Shown: in pieces, positions 9,921-19,160 of the stretch
Position numbering within the stretch: position 1 is the stretch's first letter
How the letters are laid out: every line of letters begins with the position of its first letter
Assembly (NCBI GenBank): GCA_030066655.1
Contig: JASJBE010000011.1
Span: 19,377 to 83,376, forward strand
Direction of reading: 5' to 3'
Length of the DNA stretch: 64,000 nt
Source of the DNA: Woeseiaceae bacterium
GTDB taxonomy: Bacteria; Pseudomonadota; Gammaproteobacteria; Steroidobacterales; Woeseiaceae
Position numbers and translations under genes: made by a program
The notes under the pieces: generated by a model
The model's input: the letters and a program-made list of their open reading frames with translations, nothing else
Told to the model about the DNA's origin: nothing
The model's database searches: none

Positions 9921-11405
9921 TCAGGCGGCGTTGGCCTTGCAGTGCGTGTTGATGAAATCCAGGTGTGAAGGTTGTTGCGCGACAAGACCGGAGATGCCGG
10001 TTCTCACTCTCGCGAACAGGTTCTTGAAGTCCTGCTCGCTCATGTTGTCGACGAACGGGTGATAAGCCTCCGGGAGCAGCCCCTGCCCGACCATGACCGC
10101 GATCCATGACGGCTCTGAGAAGAGCTCGTTATTCTCGCGGAATATTTTGCCCGTCTCCTTGAACAGCCGAATCTTGTGTTTTAAGGATTCGGGTACGTCC
10201 ATGTCGCGGCAGGCCTTCCAGTAGGGCGTGTCGGTCCTCTCGGTGACGTGGTAGTGCAGGATGATGAAGTCGCGAATGTACTCGATCTCCTGCTTGACGT
10301 CACGGTTAAATTGCTCGATTTCGACCGGGTTGATGCCGGCCGACGGGAACAGCTTGATGAAGCGAATGATGCTGTTCTGGATCAGGTGAATGCTCGTCGA
10401 TTCCAGCGGCTCCAGGAAGCCGCTGGACAGGCCGAGCGCGAGGCAATTGCCGTTCCACTGTTTCAGCCGTCGACCCGTCTTGAAACGAATCGGTCGTGGC
10501 TCGGTCAGCGGCTTGCCGTCGAGATTGTTCAGCAGCGTCTGCCGCGCCTCGTCGTCCGACAGGTAGTCACTCGAGTACACGAGGCCGTTACCGACGCGCG
10601 ACTGCAGCGGGATACGCCACTGCCAGCCGCAGGTCCTCGCCGTCGCACGCGTATACGGCGTCGGCGGTGACGTCGTCTCGGTCTGCACGGCCAGCGCCCG
10701 GTTGCTCTTGAGCCACTGCCCCCAGTCCTCCCAGCCGGTCTCGAGTGTCTGCTCGATCAACAACCCGCGGAAACCCGAGCAATCGATGAAGAAATCACCC
10801 TCGACGATCGTGCCGGACTCGAGCGTCACGGACTCGATGAAGCCACTCTCGGGGTTACGCGCAACGTCGACGACCTTGCCTTCCGTCCGCGTAACGCCCT
10901 CACCTTCGCTGATGCCGCGCAGCAGCTTCGCGTACAGGCCGGCATCGAAGTGATAGGCGTAGGCTGCCTTGTGCTCGCCGGTCTGGCCGAACTTGCCGGC
11001 CCGCCCGAGAGACGCCTCGTAGCTGAACTCATCGAGCTGCGCCTGCTCGCCCTGCCGACGCGCCTTGACCCAGTAGTGGTGGAACTGCGCGGCCCACATG
11101 TCGGTGCCGAAACCGGCGAACGGGTGGAAATAGCGCTCGCCCAAGTGCCCCCAGTTCAGAAACTCGATGCCGAGCTTGTAGGTCCCGTTGACGGCCTTCA
11201 TGAAGTCGGCTTCCTCGAGCTCGAGCAACAGGTGCAGATTTCGAATCGGCGGGATCGTCGCCTCGCCGACCCCGACCGTGCCGATTTCGTCGGACTCGAT
11301 CAGCTCGATGTCGAGCACGCTACCCATGGCCTTCGACAATGCCGCGGCCGCCATCCAGCCGGCCGTGCCACCGCCAATGATTCTTACTCTGTTTATTTCA
11401 CTCAT
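9921..11405 (-). CDS. Flavin-dependent tryptophan halogenase family protein (copy 1)
   Basis: GGGTAGW FAD motif; canonical WxWxIP motif (WQWRIP); conserved Lys in TYKLGIEFLNW. Confidence 0.92.
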   Translation of the reverse strand: MSEINRVRIIGGGTAGWMAAAALSKAMGSVLDIELIESDEIGTVGVGEATIPPIRNLHLLLELEEADFMKAVNGTYKLGIEFLNWGHLGERYFHPFAGFGTDMWAAQFHHYWVKARRQGEQAQLDEFSYEASLGRAGKFGQTGEHKAAYAYHFDAGLYAKLLRGISEGEGVTRTEGKVVDVARNPESGFIESVTLESGTIVEGDFFIDCSGFRGLLIEQTLETGWEDWGQWLKSNRALAVQTETTSPPTPYTRATARTCGWQWRIPLQSRVGNGLVYSSDYLSDDEARQTLLNNLDGKPLTEPRPIRFKTGRRLKQWNGNCLALGLSSGFLEPLESTSIHLIQNSIIRFIKLFPSAGINPVEIEQFNRDVKQEIEYIRDFIILHYHVTERTDTPYWKACRDMDVPESLKHKIRLFKETGKIFRENNELFSEPSWIAVMVGQGLLPEAYHPFVDNMSEQDFKNLFARVRTGISGLVAQQPSHLDFINTHCKANAA

Positions 11406-11411
11406 AAGGTC

Positions 11412-12425
11412 TTACCGGTTGAGCTTGTTACGCAACGATGCCCGGAGCTGCCGGGCCAGGTCATCACTGATGTCGCCGAGCACGCCTCTGCGCTTTTCCG
11501 GGATGTGGGCAGCCGCCTCGTCCTTGTCGCCGAACACGTAGTGATCGAAGAACACCCGCCAGGCCTGCCGCTGCGGCTCGGGCAGGTCGCGGATGTTCAT
11601 CAATGCGTGCAGCAGCGCGTCTAGCGGCGGTCCCATGTGCTGCGGTACCGCCTGCCACCAGTGATTGATCAGGATATTGAATCGGTCGAGTCCCTGCACG
11701 TGGTGCCACCACATCGCGGGAATGTAGATCGCGTCGCCCGGCTCCATGACCACGGTCATCGCGTGCTTCTGGGCTTCTGAGAATTTCGGGAATCGCTCGA
11801 GGTCCGGATTGTCGAGGTCGACGAGGCTGATCGACTGACCGGCCGGCGTGAAGTCGATGGGGCCTACATAAAGGTTGTGGATTTGCTCCGGCGGGAACAG
11901 CGTAAAACGACGCTGCCCTGCACAAACACAGGCAATGTTTTCCATCGCGTCGTAGTGAGCGGCCACTGTCGTCTGGTTGCCGATCCAGATTCGCACCGTC
12001 GCCTGCAGATCGCCGTGAGGCAGGCTGTTTCGTTCGCTCAAACCCGGCAGGTAGTGATCGATCGACGTAGAGCCGACATACAGCGTCGGTGCTTCGTCCT
12101 GAGTTGCCAATTCCGCGAGCTCTTCGAGCACGGCGTCGAGTTGCCGCTTGGACTGGTTGAAATTGACGCGCTCGAGTTCGTCCGTGTAGAAGATCCTGCC
12201 GCCGATCGGCTCATCGGTCGAGAATGTCGTGACCGGCTTGTCGTCATAGAAGCCGAGCAGGTAACTGCAGATGTCCTGAATCGACGAATGGCTGTTCTGC
12301 ACCAGCGGCCACTCAGCCACGGCGCCGCGGAAGACACAGGGTCCGTCCAGCTCGGATACGTGGGCGAACAAATCGTCGGGGACGGGCCCCTCGTGTTCAC
12401 GAATTGGCGCGCCGATGGCCATCAT
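11412..12425 (-). CDS. Cupin-like (cupin_8 / JmjC-type) domain protein
   Basis: AHYDAMENIACVCAGQRRFTLFPPEQIHNLY and PGDAIYIPAMWWHHVQGL typical of cupin_8 proteins. Confidence 0.9.
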   Translation of the reverse strand: MMAIGAPIREHEGPVPDDLFAHVSELDGPCVFRGAVAEWPLVQNSHSSIQDICSYLLGFYDDKPVTTFSTDEPIGGRIFYTDELERVNFNQSKRQLDAVLEELAELATQDEAPTLYVGSTSIDHYLPGLSERNSLPHGDLQATVRIWIGNQTTVAAHYDAMENIACVCAGQRRFTLFPPEQIHNLYVGPIDFTPAGQSISLVDLDNPDLERFPKFSEAQKHAMTVVMEPGDAIYIPAMWWHHVQGLDRFNILINHWWQAVPQHMGPPLDALLHALMNIRDLPEPQRQAWRVFFDHYVFGDKDEAAAHIPEKRRGVLGDISDDLARQLRASLRNKLNR

Positions 12426-13174
12426 CAGTCCGCGGTCAGCAGGCGGTTCTTCTTTTCGATCAGGGATTCGACGACCGGCAGCGAGGCCAGCACCATGAAG
12501 ATGCTCTGCAGGTGCCTGCCCTGGTGCAGCGTGTCCAGCGCCTCCGGTGTCAGCGCGCGGAATCGGTCCTCGTTGATGATGAAGAGGCCGGTCAGCGTCT
12601 GTTTCGAACCGTCTTTGAACTCGACGTTGAGCTCGAGCGATTCGAGCAGTTCGAGGCCTTCGAGGACCTGCGACAGCGATCGGCTCGCCGTATGGCCCTC
12701 GTTGATCGCATGCAACACCGAGTTGATGCGCTCGAGAAACGGGCTCTCGCCACCCTGCGGCAGGAACACAGGGACGCCCTCGTCCTGGCTTATCGCCGGA
12801 TGGTCCATATCGACGTGCACGACCGGGACCTCTGTCGGTATGCCGTCCTGTTCCTGCTCCTGGAAGCCGATCAGAAACGGTTGGCGCTCCATGCTTAGCG
12901 GCATGTACTTCGCGGCCCAGCCGCCGTCCTGCAGGTACAGGTTCTCGCCCTGCTCAAAGCCTAGAAGCGCGACCGTATCGAAGTCACCCGTCTCGGGGTT
13001 CTTCAGGAAGAACAGCGGATACTCGCGCTGCGCCACGCTGAGCTCCATCGGGAACACGCGCGCGACGTTGTGATCGTAACCGGCACCGGGCTCGAAGCGG
13101 CGGTTAACCTTCAGGTCCTTGTGCGTGATGTTGTCGAGTAGTTGGTGGTTTGGCATGAATGCTCTCTCGTTCAA
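12425..13174 (-). CDS. SapC family protein
   Basis: HNVARVFPMELSVAQREYPLFFLKNPETGDF...GFEQGENLYL...WAAKYMPLSMERQPF typical of SapC family. Confidence 0.9.
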   Translation of the reverse strand: MNERAFMPNHQLLDNITHKDLKVNRRFEPGAGYDHNVARVFPMELSVAQREYPLFFLKNPETGDFDTVALLGFEQGENLYLQDGGWAAKYMPLSMERQPFLIGFQEQEQDGIPTEVPVVHVDMDHPAISQDEGVPVFLPQGGESPFLERINSVLHAINEGHTASRSLSQVLEGLELLESLELNVEFKDGSKQTLTGLFIINEDRFRALTPEALDTLHQGRHLQSIFMVLASLPVVESLIEKKNRLLTAD

Positions 13175-14737
13175 TCAGGCAACCGGCAGTGCTTGTGTAT
13201 TAATCCAGGCCAGCAGGTCCCGGTTCGGCCGCAGGTTAGACGCCAACATGTCGGTTTTCTTCAGGTTGTCGGCAATCAGTTGGGCCGCCTTTCTCTCATT
13301 GCTTGCGAGCGCCCGGCTGCGGCGCACGTGGGTCTCGAAGCCCATGCCGTACAGCACGTACTGGTAGCTGGCGGCTGAGAACACTTCGCCGAACTGGACG
13401 AAGTCACCGTGCCACGGCACCTGGTGTCGCCACAACTCCAGGAACTCGGCCAGGCTGTCGGGGATGGTCTCTTCCGTGCGGTTGTCGACCCAGAAGTCTG
13501 AGTCGTCCCGCTTGCTGAGCACGTAGTGGAGCTTCAGGAAATCGATGATGCGGTCCCAGCGGTAGCTGAAGCGCTCGTTGAATCGTTTCGCAACGATGTC
13601 CATGGACTGGCGGTTCGCCGGGAGCTCTTCGCTGATCATTCGTGCCGATAACTCGATCAGCACCAGCGCGCTCGCCTCCAGCGGCTCGAGGAAGCCGGCG
13701 GACAGCCCGACGGCGACGCAGTTGCGGTGCCAGAAGGTCTCACGATGCCCGGAGCGGAACGAGATCTTGCGCGGCTCGATACTGTCGGGGTCCGGCGTGC
13801 CGGTCGCCTCGATGTAGCGGCGAAGCACGGCCTCCGCGTGGGCCTCGGTCGTGTGTGCGCTGGAAAACGCATAGCCAATGCCGCGACGCGACGTCAGGCC
13901 GATGTCCCAGATCCAGCCGGCCTCCCGGGCCGTCGAGACCGTCTGCGACGCGATGGGCGCGCTGTCGTTCGCATACGGCACCTGGGCCGCCAGCGCCGTA
14001 TCGTTGAACAGAATGTCCTTGCAGTCGATGAACGGCACGTCGTAATGCTTGCCGATCAGCAGCGACGCGAAGCCCGTGCAATCGATAAACAGGTCCGCCT
14101 TGAGATCGCCATGCTGCGCCGTGCTGATCGATTCGACATCGGCATCGGGCTGGCCGTTGACGCTCGTGACGTGATCGAGAATGTGGCGCACGCTCAAGTT
14201 GTCCGTGCAGTGCCGCTGCAACAGCGCGGCGAACTTCCCGGCATCCAGGTGGTAGCCATAATTCACGACGCCGGCGTACTCGGGCGTCGTCTCCTGCTTC
14301 GGCGACAGTCCCTCGTCGCACAGCCGGCCCTGCGTGCTGACGACGTCAGTAAAACTGCGGTCGGACTGGTGCTGCTGCCAGAACGGCACCAGGTTGATGC
14401 TGTTGTAGCCCGCAGGCGCCGAGAACGGATGATAGTAGTAGTCGGCGTCGTCGTTGATGCGCCAGGCGTTGAAGCGCGTGCCCTGCTTGAATGCCGCGTG
14501 GCACTCACGCAGGAACTCGGTCTCCGAAACGCCGATCTTCCGGAGCGTCGTACGCATCGTCGGCCACGTGCCTTCGCCAACGCCGATGGTCTTGACGTCG
14601 GGAGACTCGACCAGCGTCACGCTCACGCCGGATCCCTGCCCGTATTCACTGGCTAACAGTCCGGCGGTCAGCCAGCCGGCGCTACCGCCGCCAACGATGA
14701 CAATGTTCGTTTCCATACGCTTAACTAACAGAGACAA
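13175..14737 (-). CDS. Flavin-dependent tryptophan halogenase family protein (copy 2, WxWxIG variant)
   Basis: VGGGSAGWLTAGLLA FAD motif; GWIWDIGLTSRRG in place of WxWxIP; Lys in AFKQGTRFNAW. Confidence 0.9.
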   Translation of the reverse strand: MSLLVKRMETNIVIVGGGSAGWLTAGLLASEYGQGSGVSVTLVESPDVKTIGVGEGTWPTMRTTLRKIGVSETEFLRECHAAFKQGTRFNAWRINDDADYYYHPFSAPAGYNSINLVPFWQQHQSDRSFTDVVSTQGRLCDEGLSPKQETTPEYAGVVNYGYHLDAGKFAALLQRHCTDNLSVRHILDHVTSVNGQPDADVESISTAQHGDLKADLFIDCTGFASLLIGKHYDVPFIDCKDILFNDTALAAQVPYANDSAPIASQTVSTAREAGWIWDIGLTSRRGIGYAFSSAHTTEAHAEAVLRRYIEATGTPDPDSIEPRKISFRSGHRETFWHRNCVAVGLSAGFLEPLEASALVLIELSARMISEELPANRQSMDIVAKRFNERFSYRWDRIIDFLKLHYVLSKRDDSDFWVDNRTEETIPDSLAEFLELWRHQVPWHGDFVQFGEVFSAASYQYVLYGMGFETHVRRSRALASNERKAAQLIADNLKKTDMLASNLRPNRDLLAWINTQALPVA

Positions 14738-14738
14738 A

Positions 14739-14768
14739 AAAGCCGCTGCCGGGGGAAGCAGCGGCTTT
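14739..14768 (-). terminator. Rho-independent terminator downstream of TonB receptor gene
   Basis: Inverted repeat aaagccgctgc-cggggga-gcagcggcttt; read on the minus strand it is followed by a T-run. Confidence 0.75.
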
Positions 14769-14788
14769 AATGTTACGACTTTATCGGC

Positions 14789-17700
14789 TTAATTAAAGTC
14801 GTACCGCGCACCGATGTTGTAGCGCGTACCGAACTCACTTCCGCTGAGGAACTGTTCCTCATAGCGGACGAAGGTACGGGTCGTCTCATCGGTCAGGTTG
14901 ATGACCTCGAAGAACAACGTCAGCTGATCGGATGCGAAGTAGGTAAAGTTCGCATCGATCGGGGCGTATTCCTCGGTGAACACCGGTGAACCGTCGCCAT
15001 CGAAGCCGGTCAGGAACTCATCGCGCCAGTTGTAGGCGATGCGAGCCGAGATCAAGTCGTTCTCGTAGAAGACCGACAGGTTTGCCGAGTCGCTCAGGCC
15101 CGGAAGCGCGAACGACTGGTTGATGACATCACGATCGGCATCGACGTCGCCGCTGACGGCCGTGTAGTTCGCCTGCAGGCCCCAGCCGGAATCACCGAAC
15201 ATGTGCTGGACCGCGAGCTCCCAACCAAACAGGTTGCCCACCTCTTCGTTCTCGACTCTCGTCTGGTCAAACACGACCAACGGATCATCCGCTGAAGCAC
15301 GCACCGGGTCCGTTATCGGCGTACCGCGGTTCTCGTTAATGCGGCGGAATACCGCTTGGTCATCAGCCGGGATGCCATCGGCCGCGAGATCCGCCCTTGC
15401 CTGTTCGGCCAGCGCGCCAACATACGGATCGGTAATGCCGTCGAACGTCACTTCCGTGATACGCGAGACAAGGAAATTGTCGACGCGCTTCCTGAAGTGG
15501 CCAATGGACGCGTAGCTACCCTCGTCGTAGTACCACTCGAAGGAGAAGTCGAGGTTGTCAGAGACGTACGGCTCCAGGCTCGGGTTACCGGCGCTGACGC
15601 GGCGGCTGCGGATGTTCGGGTTGCCCGGGAAAGAACGCGTCGGGATCAGATCGCCGATCGGCGGCCTCGCAATCGAACGGCTGTACGAGAAGCGCGCGAC
15701 CATGTCCGGATGCACCTCGAGGTCGAGGTCCAGGTTCGGCAGGAAGAACGTGTTGCTGCCCTCGCCCGATGCGGATGAACGCGGGCCCGTTTCGTAGGCG
15801 AACTCGTTGCCGCCGACCCAGACGACGGCCGTCGCCGGGATCTCGAAGCCGGTGCCCGTCGTTTCCGCTTTCTCGTAGCGCAATCCGAGCACGGCGCCGA
15901 ACGGCATGCCGTTGAACTCATCCTCAAAGTCAACCGAGATGTAAGCGGCCTCGACTTTCTCGTCGACGATCGAAATACCACCCGAGTCGAGAGGCCCGGA
16001 CCAGAAGCGTCCTCGGGTGCCGGACGGGTCCTGGAAGTCGTCACCCCAGCCGGGGTAGTACACATCGGCGATCGGGTCCGTGCCGCCGATCTCTTCCCAT
16101 CGGTTCGCGAGGTAATCGAATGGCGCCGTGAAGTAATCGCTGTAGCTGAAGCTGCCGCCGTTCGAGAACGCACTCAGCAGACCGTTGAAGGACGCCTCCT
16201 GCCATACGTCGTCGGGCCAGTACTGGGCGGATGTCAGCCAGAAGCCTGCCGGCAGCAGTCCGGACTCTTTGCTCGTGTTGACGAAGTCCTGGTAGGTGTG
16301 AGAGAGACCGAAGTTGATACGGCGGACCGCACCATCGTCCATGTTCTCCCAGGAACCAGCGAGCTGGACCTGCAGGATATCGTTGTCGGACGTGCCGTCG
16401 AAGGCCTGGCCGAACAGTGAGCCGATGTCGCTGCGAAGCAGACCGTCCTGTGGATTGCCGTCCCCGCCCGTGAAGCTGACGTCGAAGGTAGGGATGCCGC
16501 TCGCACCGTAGAACGCCGTCTGCAGGTCGATGCCCGCCGTCGCCGGACCCCACTCAGGGCCGTTGCCCGGGCACCACGGGCAGTTCGTGTTACCGATGAT
16601 CATGTTGGCGGACGTGCCCGGCTCACCCGGAATCGGGCCGCGGCCACGCGTGGCCGAGGACGAATCGTGCATGTCCAGCGTGAACGCCAGCGAGTCAGTC
16701 GCCTGCCAGTCCAGGTTCAGGCCAATGGACTTGTTCTCCTTGAGGTTGCGGTCGCGGTTGACGTTGATCGCGAGGTCGCCGCAGGACTGGGTTACCTCGG
16801 TGACCGTGCCGCGCTCGTTGATCGTCGCTTCGATGTTCGGGCATTCGAACCAGATACCAAAGCTGGTGCCGTCACGATCGGTCTCGACCTCGGAGTAGGT
16901 GTAGTCCAGCGTCGCCGTGAACGTGTCCGTCGGCGCATATTGCAGCGCGATCTGACCGTTGATGCGGTCGCGAGAGACCTCACCGAGCGCGTAGCCGATA
17001 TTTTGCGGGTGCCACCAGACGCCATCTTCGCGCTGGTTGTTGTCGTTGATGATGCCGCCGTTCAGCTGCAGGTTCTGGCCCCAGCTGTCGACCGCCGCGT
17101 TTTCCTCGCGGTTGTCGCGCTCCTGGTAGGACGCGCTGATGCGGACACCGATCGTGTCGTCGGCAAACGTGTTGCTGAACAGGCCGTAGATTTCCGGCGT
17201 GTATTCATCGAGGCCAACGATGTCCGAGTTCGACGCGGACGTCTCATGGACCATCTTGGCGCCGACGACGGCCTGCAGTCCCGGATTCTCGAGCGGCTTC
17301 GCCGTGATGATGTTGACCGTCGCGCCGATACCACCCGTCGGGAGGCCGGCTTTAGCTGTCTTGTAGATCTCGACCGCGCTGACGCCTTCGGTGGCAAGGT
17401 CGGAGAATTCGAACGAACGGCTGCCGGCCGTGGGCATCTGGCGTCCGTTCAGCGTGACCAGGTTGAACTCCGGACCCATGCCGCGGACGGTGATCTGCGA
17501 ACCCTCGTTATTCGAGCGGTTGATCGATACACCCGTGATTCGCGAGAGCGATTCCGCGAGGTTCTGGTCCGGGAATTTGCCGATGTCTTCGGCCGTGATT
17601 GCGTCGGTGACGCCCTTGGCAGCGCGCTTTCTGTCCATCGACTGCATCAGGCTACTGCGGTAGCCGGTGGTGATGATCTCCTCGATCACCTCCTCGCTAT

Positions 17701-17800
17701 CGTCAACTCCCTGTGCGAGCGTGATGGGCGCAGCCGTCAGGCCAAGCGCCATGGCGACACTACTCGCCAAGACGTTCTTTTTAAACGTATTATCGTGCAT
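14789..17800 (-). CDS. TonB-dependent receptor
   Basis: Signal peptide; plug motifs IGKFPDQNLAESLSRITGVSINRSNNEGSQITVRGMGPEFNLVTLNGRQMPT; long barrel region. Confidence 0.96.
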   Translation of the reverse strand: MHDNTFKKNVLASSVAMALGLTAAPITLAQGVDDSEEVIEEIITTGYRSSLMQSMDRKRAAKGVTDAITAEDIGKFPDQNLAESLSRITGVSINRSNNEGSQITVRGMGPEFNLVTLNGRQMPTAGSRSFEFSDLATEGVSAVEIYKTAKAGLPTGGIGATVNIITAKPLENPGLQAVVGAKMVHETSASNSDIVGLDEYTPEIYGLFSNTFADDTIGVRISASYQERDNREENAAVDSWGQNLQLNGGIINDNNQREDGVWWHPQNIGYALGEVSRDRINGQIALQYAPTDTFTATLDYTYSEVETDRDGTSFGIWFECPNIEATINERGTVTEVTQSCGDLAINVNRDRNLKENKSIGLNLDWQATDSLAFTLDMHDSSSATRGRGPIPGEPGTSANMIIGNTNCPWCPGNGPEWGPATAGIDLQTAFYGASGIPTFDVSFTGGDGNPQDGLLRSDIGSLFGQAFDGTSDNDILQVQLAGSWENMDDGAVRRINFGLSHTYQDFVNTSKESGLLPAGFWLTSAQYWPDDVWQEASFNGLLSAFSNGGSFSYSDYFTAPFDYLANRWEEIGGTDPIADVYYPGWGDDFQDPSGTRGRFWSGPLDSGGISIVDEKVEAAYISVDFEDEFNGMPFGAVLGLRYEKAETTGTGFEIPATAVVWVGGNEFAYETGPRSSASGEGSNTFFLPNLDLDLEVHPDMVARFSYSRSIARPPIGDLIPTRSFPGNPNIRSRRVSAGNPSLEPYVSDNLDFSFEWYYDEGSYASIGHFRKRVDNFLVSRITEVTFDGITDPYVGALAEQARADLAADGIPADDQAVFRRINENRGTPITDPVRASADDPLVVFDQTRVENEEVGNLFGWELAVQHMFGDSGWGLQANYTAVSGDVDADRDVINQSFALPGLSDSANLSVFYENDLISARIAYNWRDEFLTGFDGDGSPVFTEEYAPIDANFTYFASDQLTLFFEVINLTDETTRTFVRYEEQFLSGSEFGTRYNIGARYDFN

Positions 17801-17948
17801 TTCAAGCCCCCGCAGCTTGCGGTTTTCTGATTTTCTAAGGCCACTTGCTGGCCCTACCCCGTGGACTTCCCAGCAGGTGAGAAGTGCCCCCTAATAATTA
17901 TTGTCACGCTACCCTTGAGGGTTTCGTAGCGGTGAGTTTCATGTAAAA

Positions 17949-17962
17949 TGACAACGCTGTCA
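17949..17962. promoter_or_regulatory. Candidate LacI-family operator in the divergent promoter region
   Basis: TGACAACGCTGTCA: TGACA/TGTCA inverted arms with central CG, fits TGNNANCGNTNNCA. Confidence 0.65.
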
Positions 17963-18077
17963 ACAAAACATTAACTCATACTGGCAGCAGAACAAAAATG
18001 ACGGGGTGTGCGGTAAAACGCGCTAGAACAATCTGGGAACGCGCCACGCAGCGCGTTAATCATGGGGGGAATCGACG

Positions 18078-19160
18078 TTGGCTCTCAACGTGGATCCATC
18101 ACGAATTCGTGCCGCCTGGATCGGGCGAATTAGCGGTTGCCTGCTGGGTAAACCGATCGAGGTGCTCTCGTTCAGGGAGGGGCCTGACGGTGTCGAAGAC
18201 TATCTTCGCCGCACGGATGCACTCCCGTTGCGTGATTACATCCCTCTGGAGATTGGTTCACTGGTTGACGAGCGCGGTCGCGACTGCTGCCGCGGTGCCT
18301 TCAATCGTGCGGAACCTGACGACGACATCAATTACACGTTGCTCGCGCTGGTGATGCTCGAGCAACACGGTCTCGCCCTGTCGGTGGCCGACGTTGCGAG
18401 GACCTGGCTGAACCGGCTACCGGCCGGCGCTACCTGGACCGCGGAACGATCCGCCTACCAGGTCCTGCTGAATGAAATGGATCCCGAGTTCGTCAACGGC
18501 GACGACGCTGGCTTCGACCTCGGACAATGCTCGGACAACGAGTTCAACGAGTGGATTGGCGCGCAGATCCGCGTCGATCTTTACGGCTGGGTATGCCCGG
18601 GACAGCCTGAGCTCGCCGCGCGTCTCGCGAGGACCGATGCATCACTCTCTCACCGGGGCGAAGCTCTTCACTGTGCGGCCTTTGTCGCCGCGCTGGGCGC
18701 CGCGCTGGCTGTCTCAGACAACGTGGACAGCGCCGTCGATGTCGCCTGCGGCGAGATTCCGGCGGAATCACGAGCCATGGAGGCCGTATCCTTCGCTCGC
18801 TCGGTCGCGGGTCGGCCTGACGCCGTCAAACTCTTGCACGAGCGCTACAGAGATCTGTCGCCCGTGCATTCTCTGAATAACCTCGCGCTGGTAGTCTGGG
18901 CGATCACGTCGGCAGACGGCGATTTCAGCCGTGCGGTTGGAGACGTTGTCGCCGCTGGCTGGGATACGGACTGCAATGGCGCTACCGTTGGCGGCCTTTA
19001 CGGTATCGCCGGCGTCGACATACCCGAGCACTGGTCGGCGCCCTGGCAGGGGCGGGTCGCCTTCAGCATGGCCGGCACCAGCGAGATCCCGCTGACCGAG
19101 CTGGTAGAACGCACCGTCACTGTCGCCAACAGCCTGGAGCACGAACACAATGTTCATTAG
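18078..19160 (+). CDS. ADP-ribosylglycohydrolase (DraG-like) family protein
   Basis: EPDDDINYTLLALVMLE and GWDTDCNGATVGGLYGI metal-binding motifs; TTG start. Confidence 0.88.
   Translation: MALNVDPSRIRAAWIGRISGCLLGKPIEVLSFREGPDGVEDYLRRTDALPLRDYIPLEIGSLVDERGRDCCRGAFNRAEPDDDINYTLLALVMLEQHGLALSVADVARTWLNRLPAGATWTAERSAYQVLLNEMDPEFVNGDDAGFDLGQCSDNEFNEWIGAQIRVDLYGWVCPGQPELAARLARTDASLSHRGEALHCAAFVAALGAALAVSDNVDSAVDVACGEIPAESRAMEAVSFARSVAGRPDAVKLLHERYRDLSPVHSLNNLALVVWAITSADGDFSRAVGDVVAAGWDTDCNGATVGGLYGIAGVDIPEHWSAPWQGRVAFSMAGTSEIPLTELVERTVTVANSLEHEHNVH

Noticed and set aside
16667-17830. 387-aa plus-strand ORF opposite the TonB receptor
   Set aside because: Antisense shadow ORF; no recognisable family and strong coding signal on the other strand
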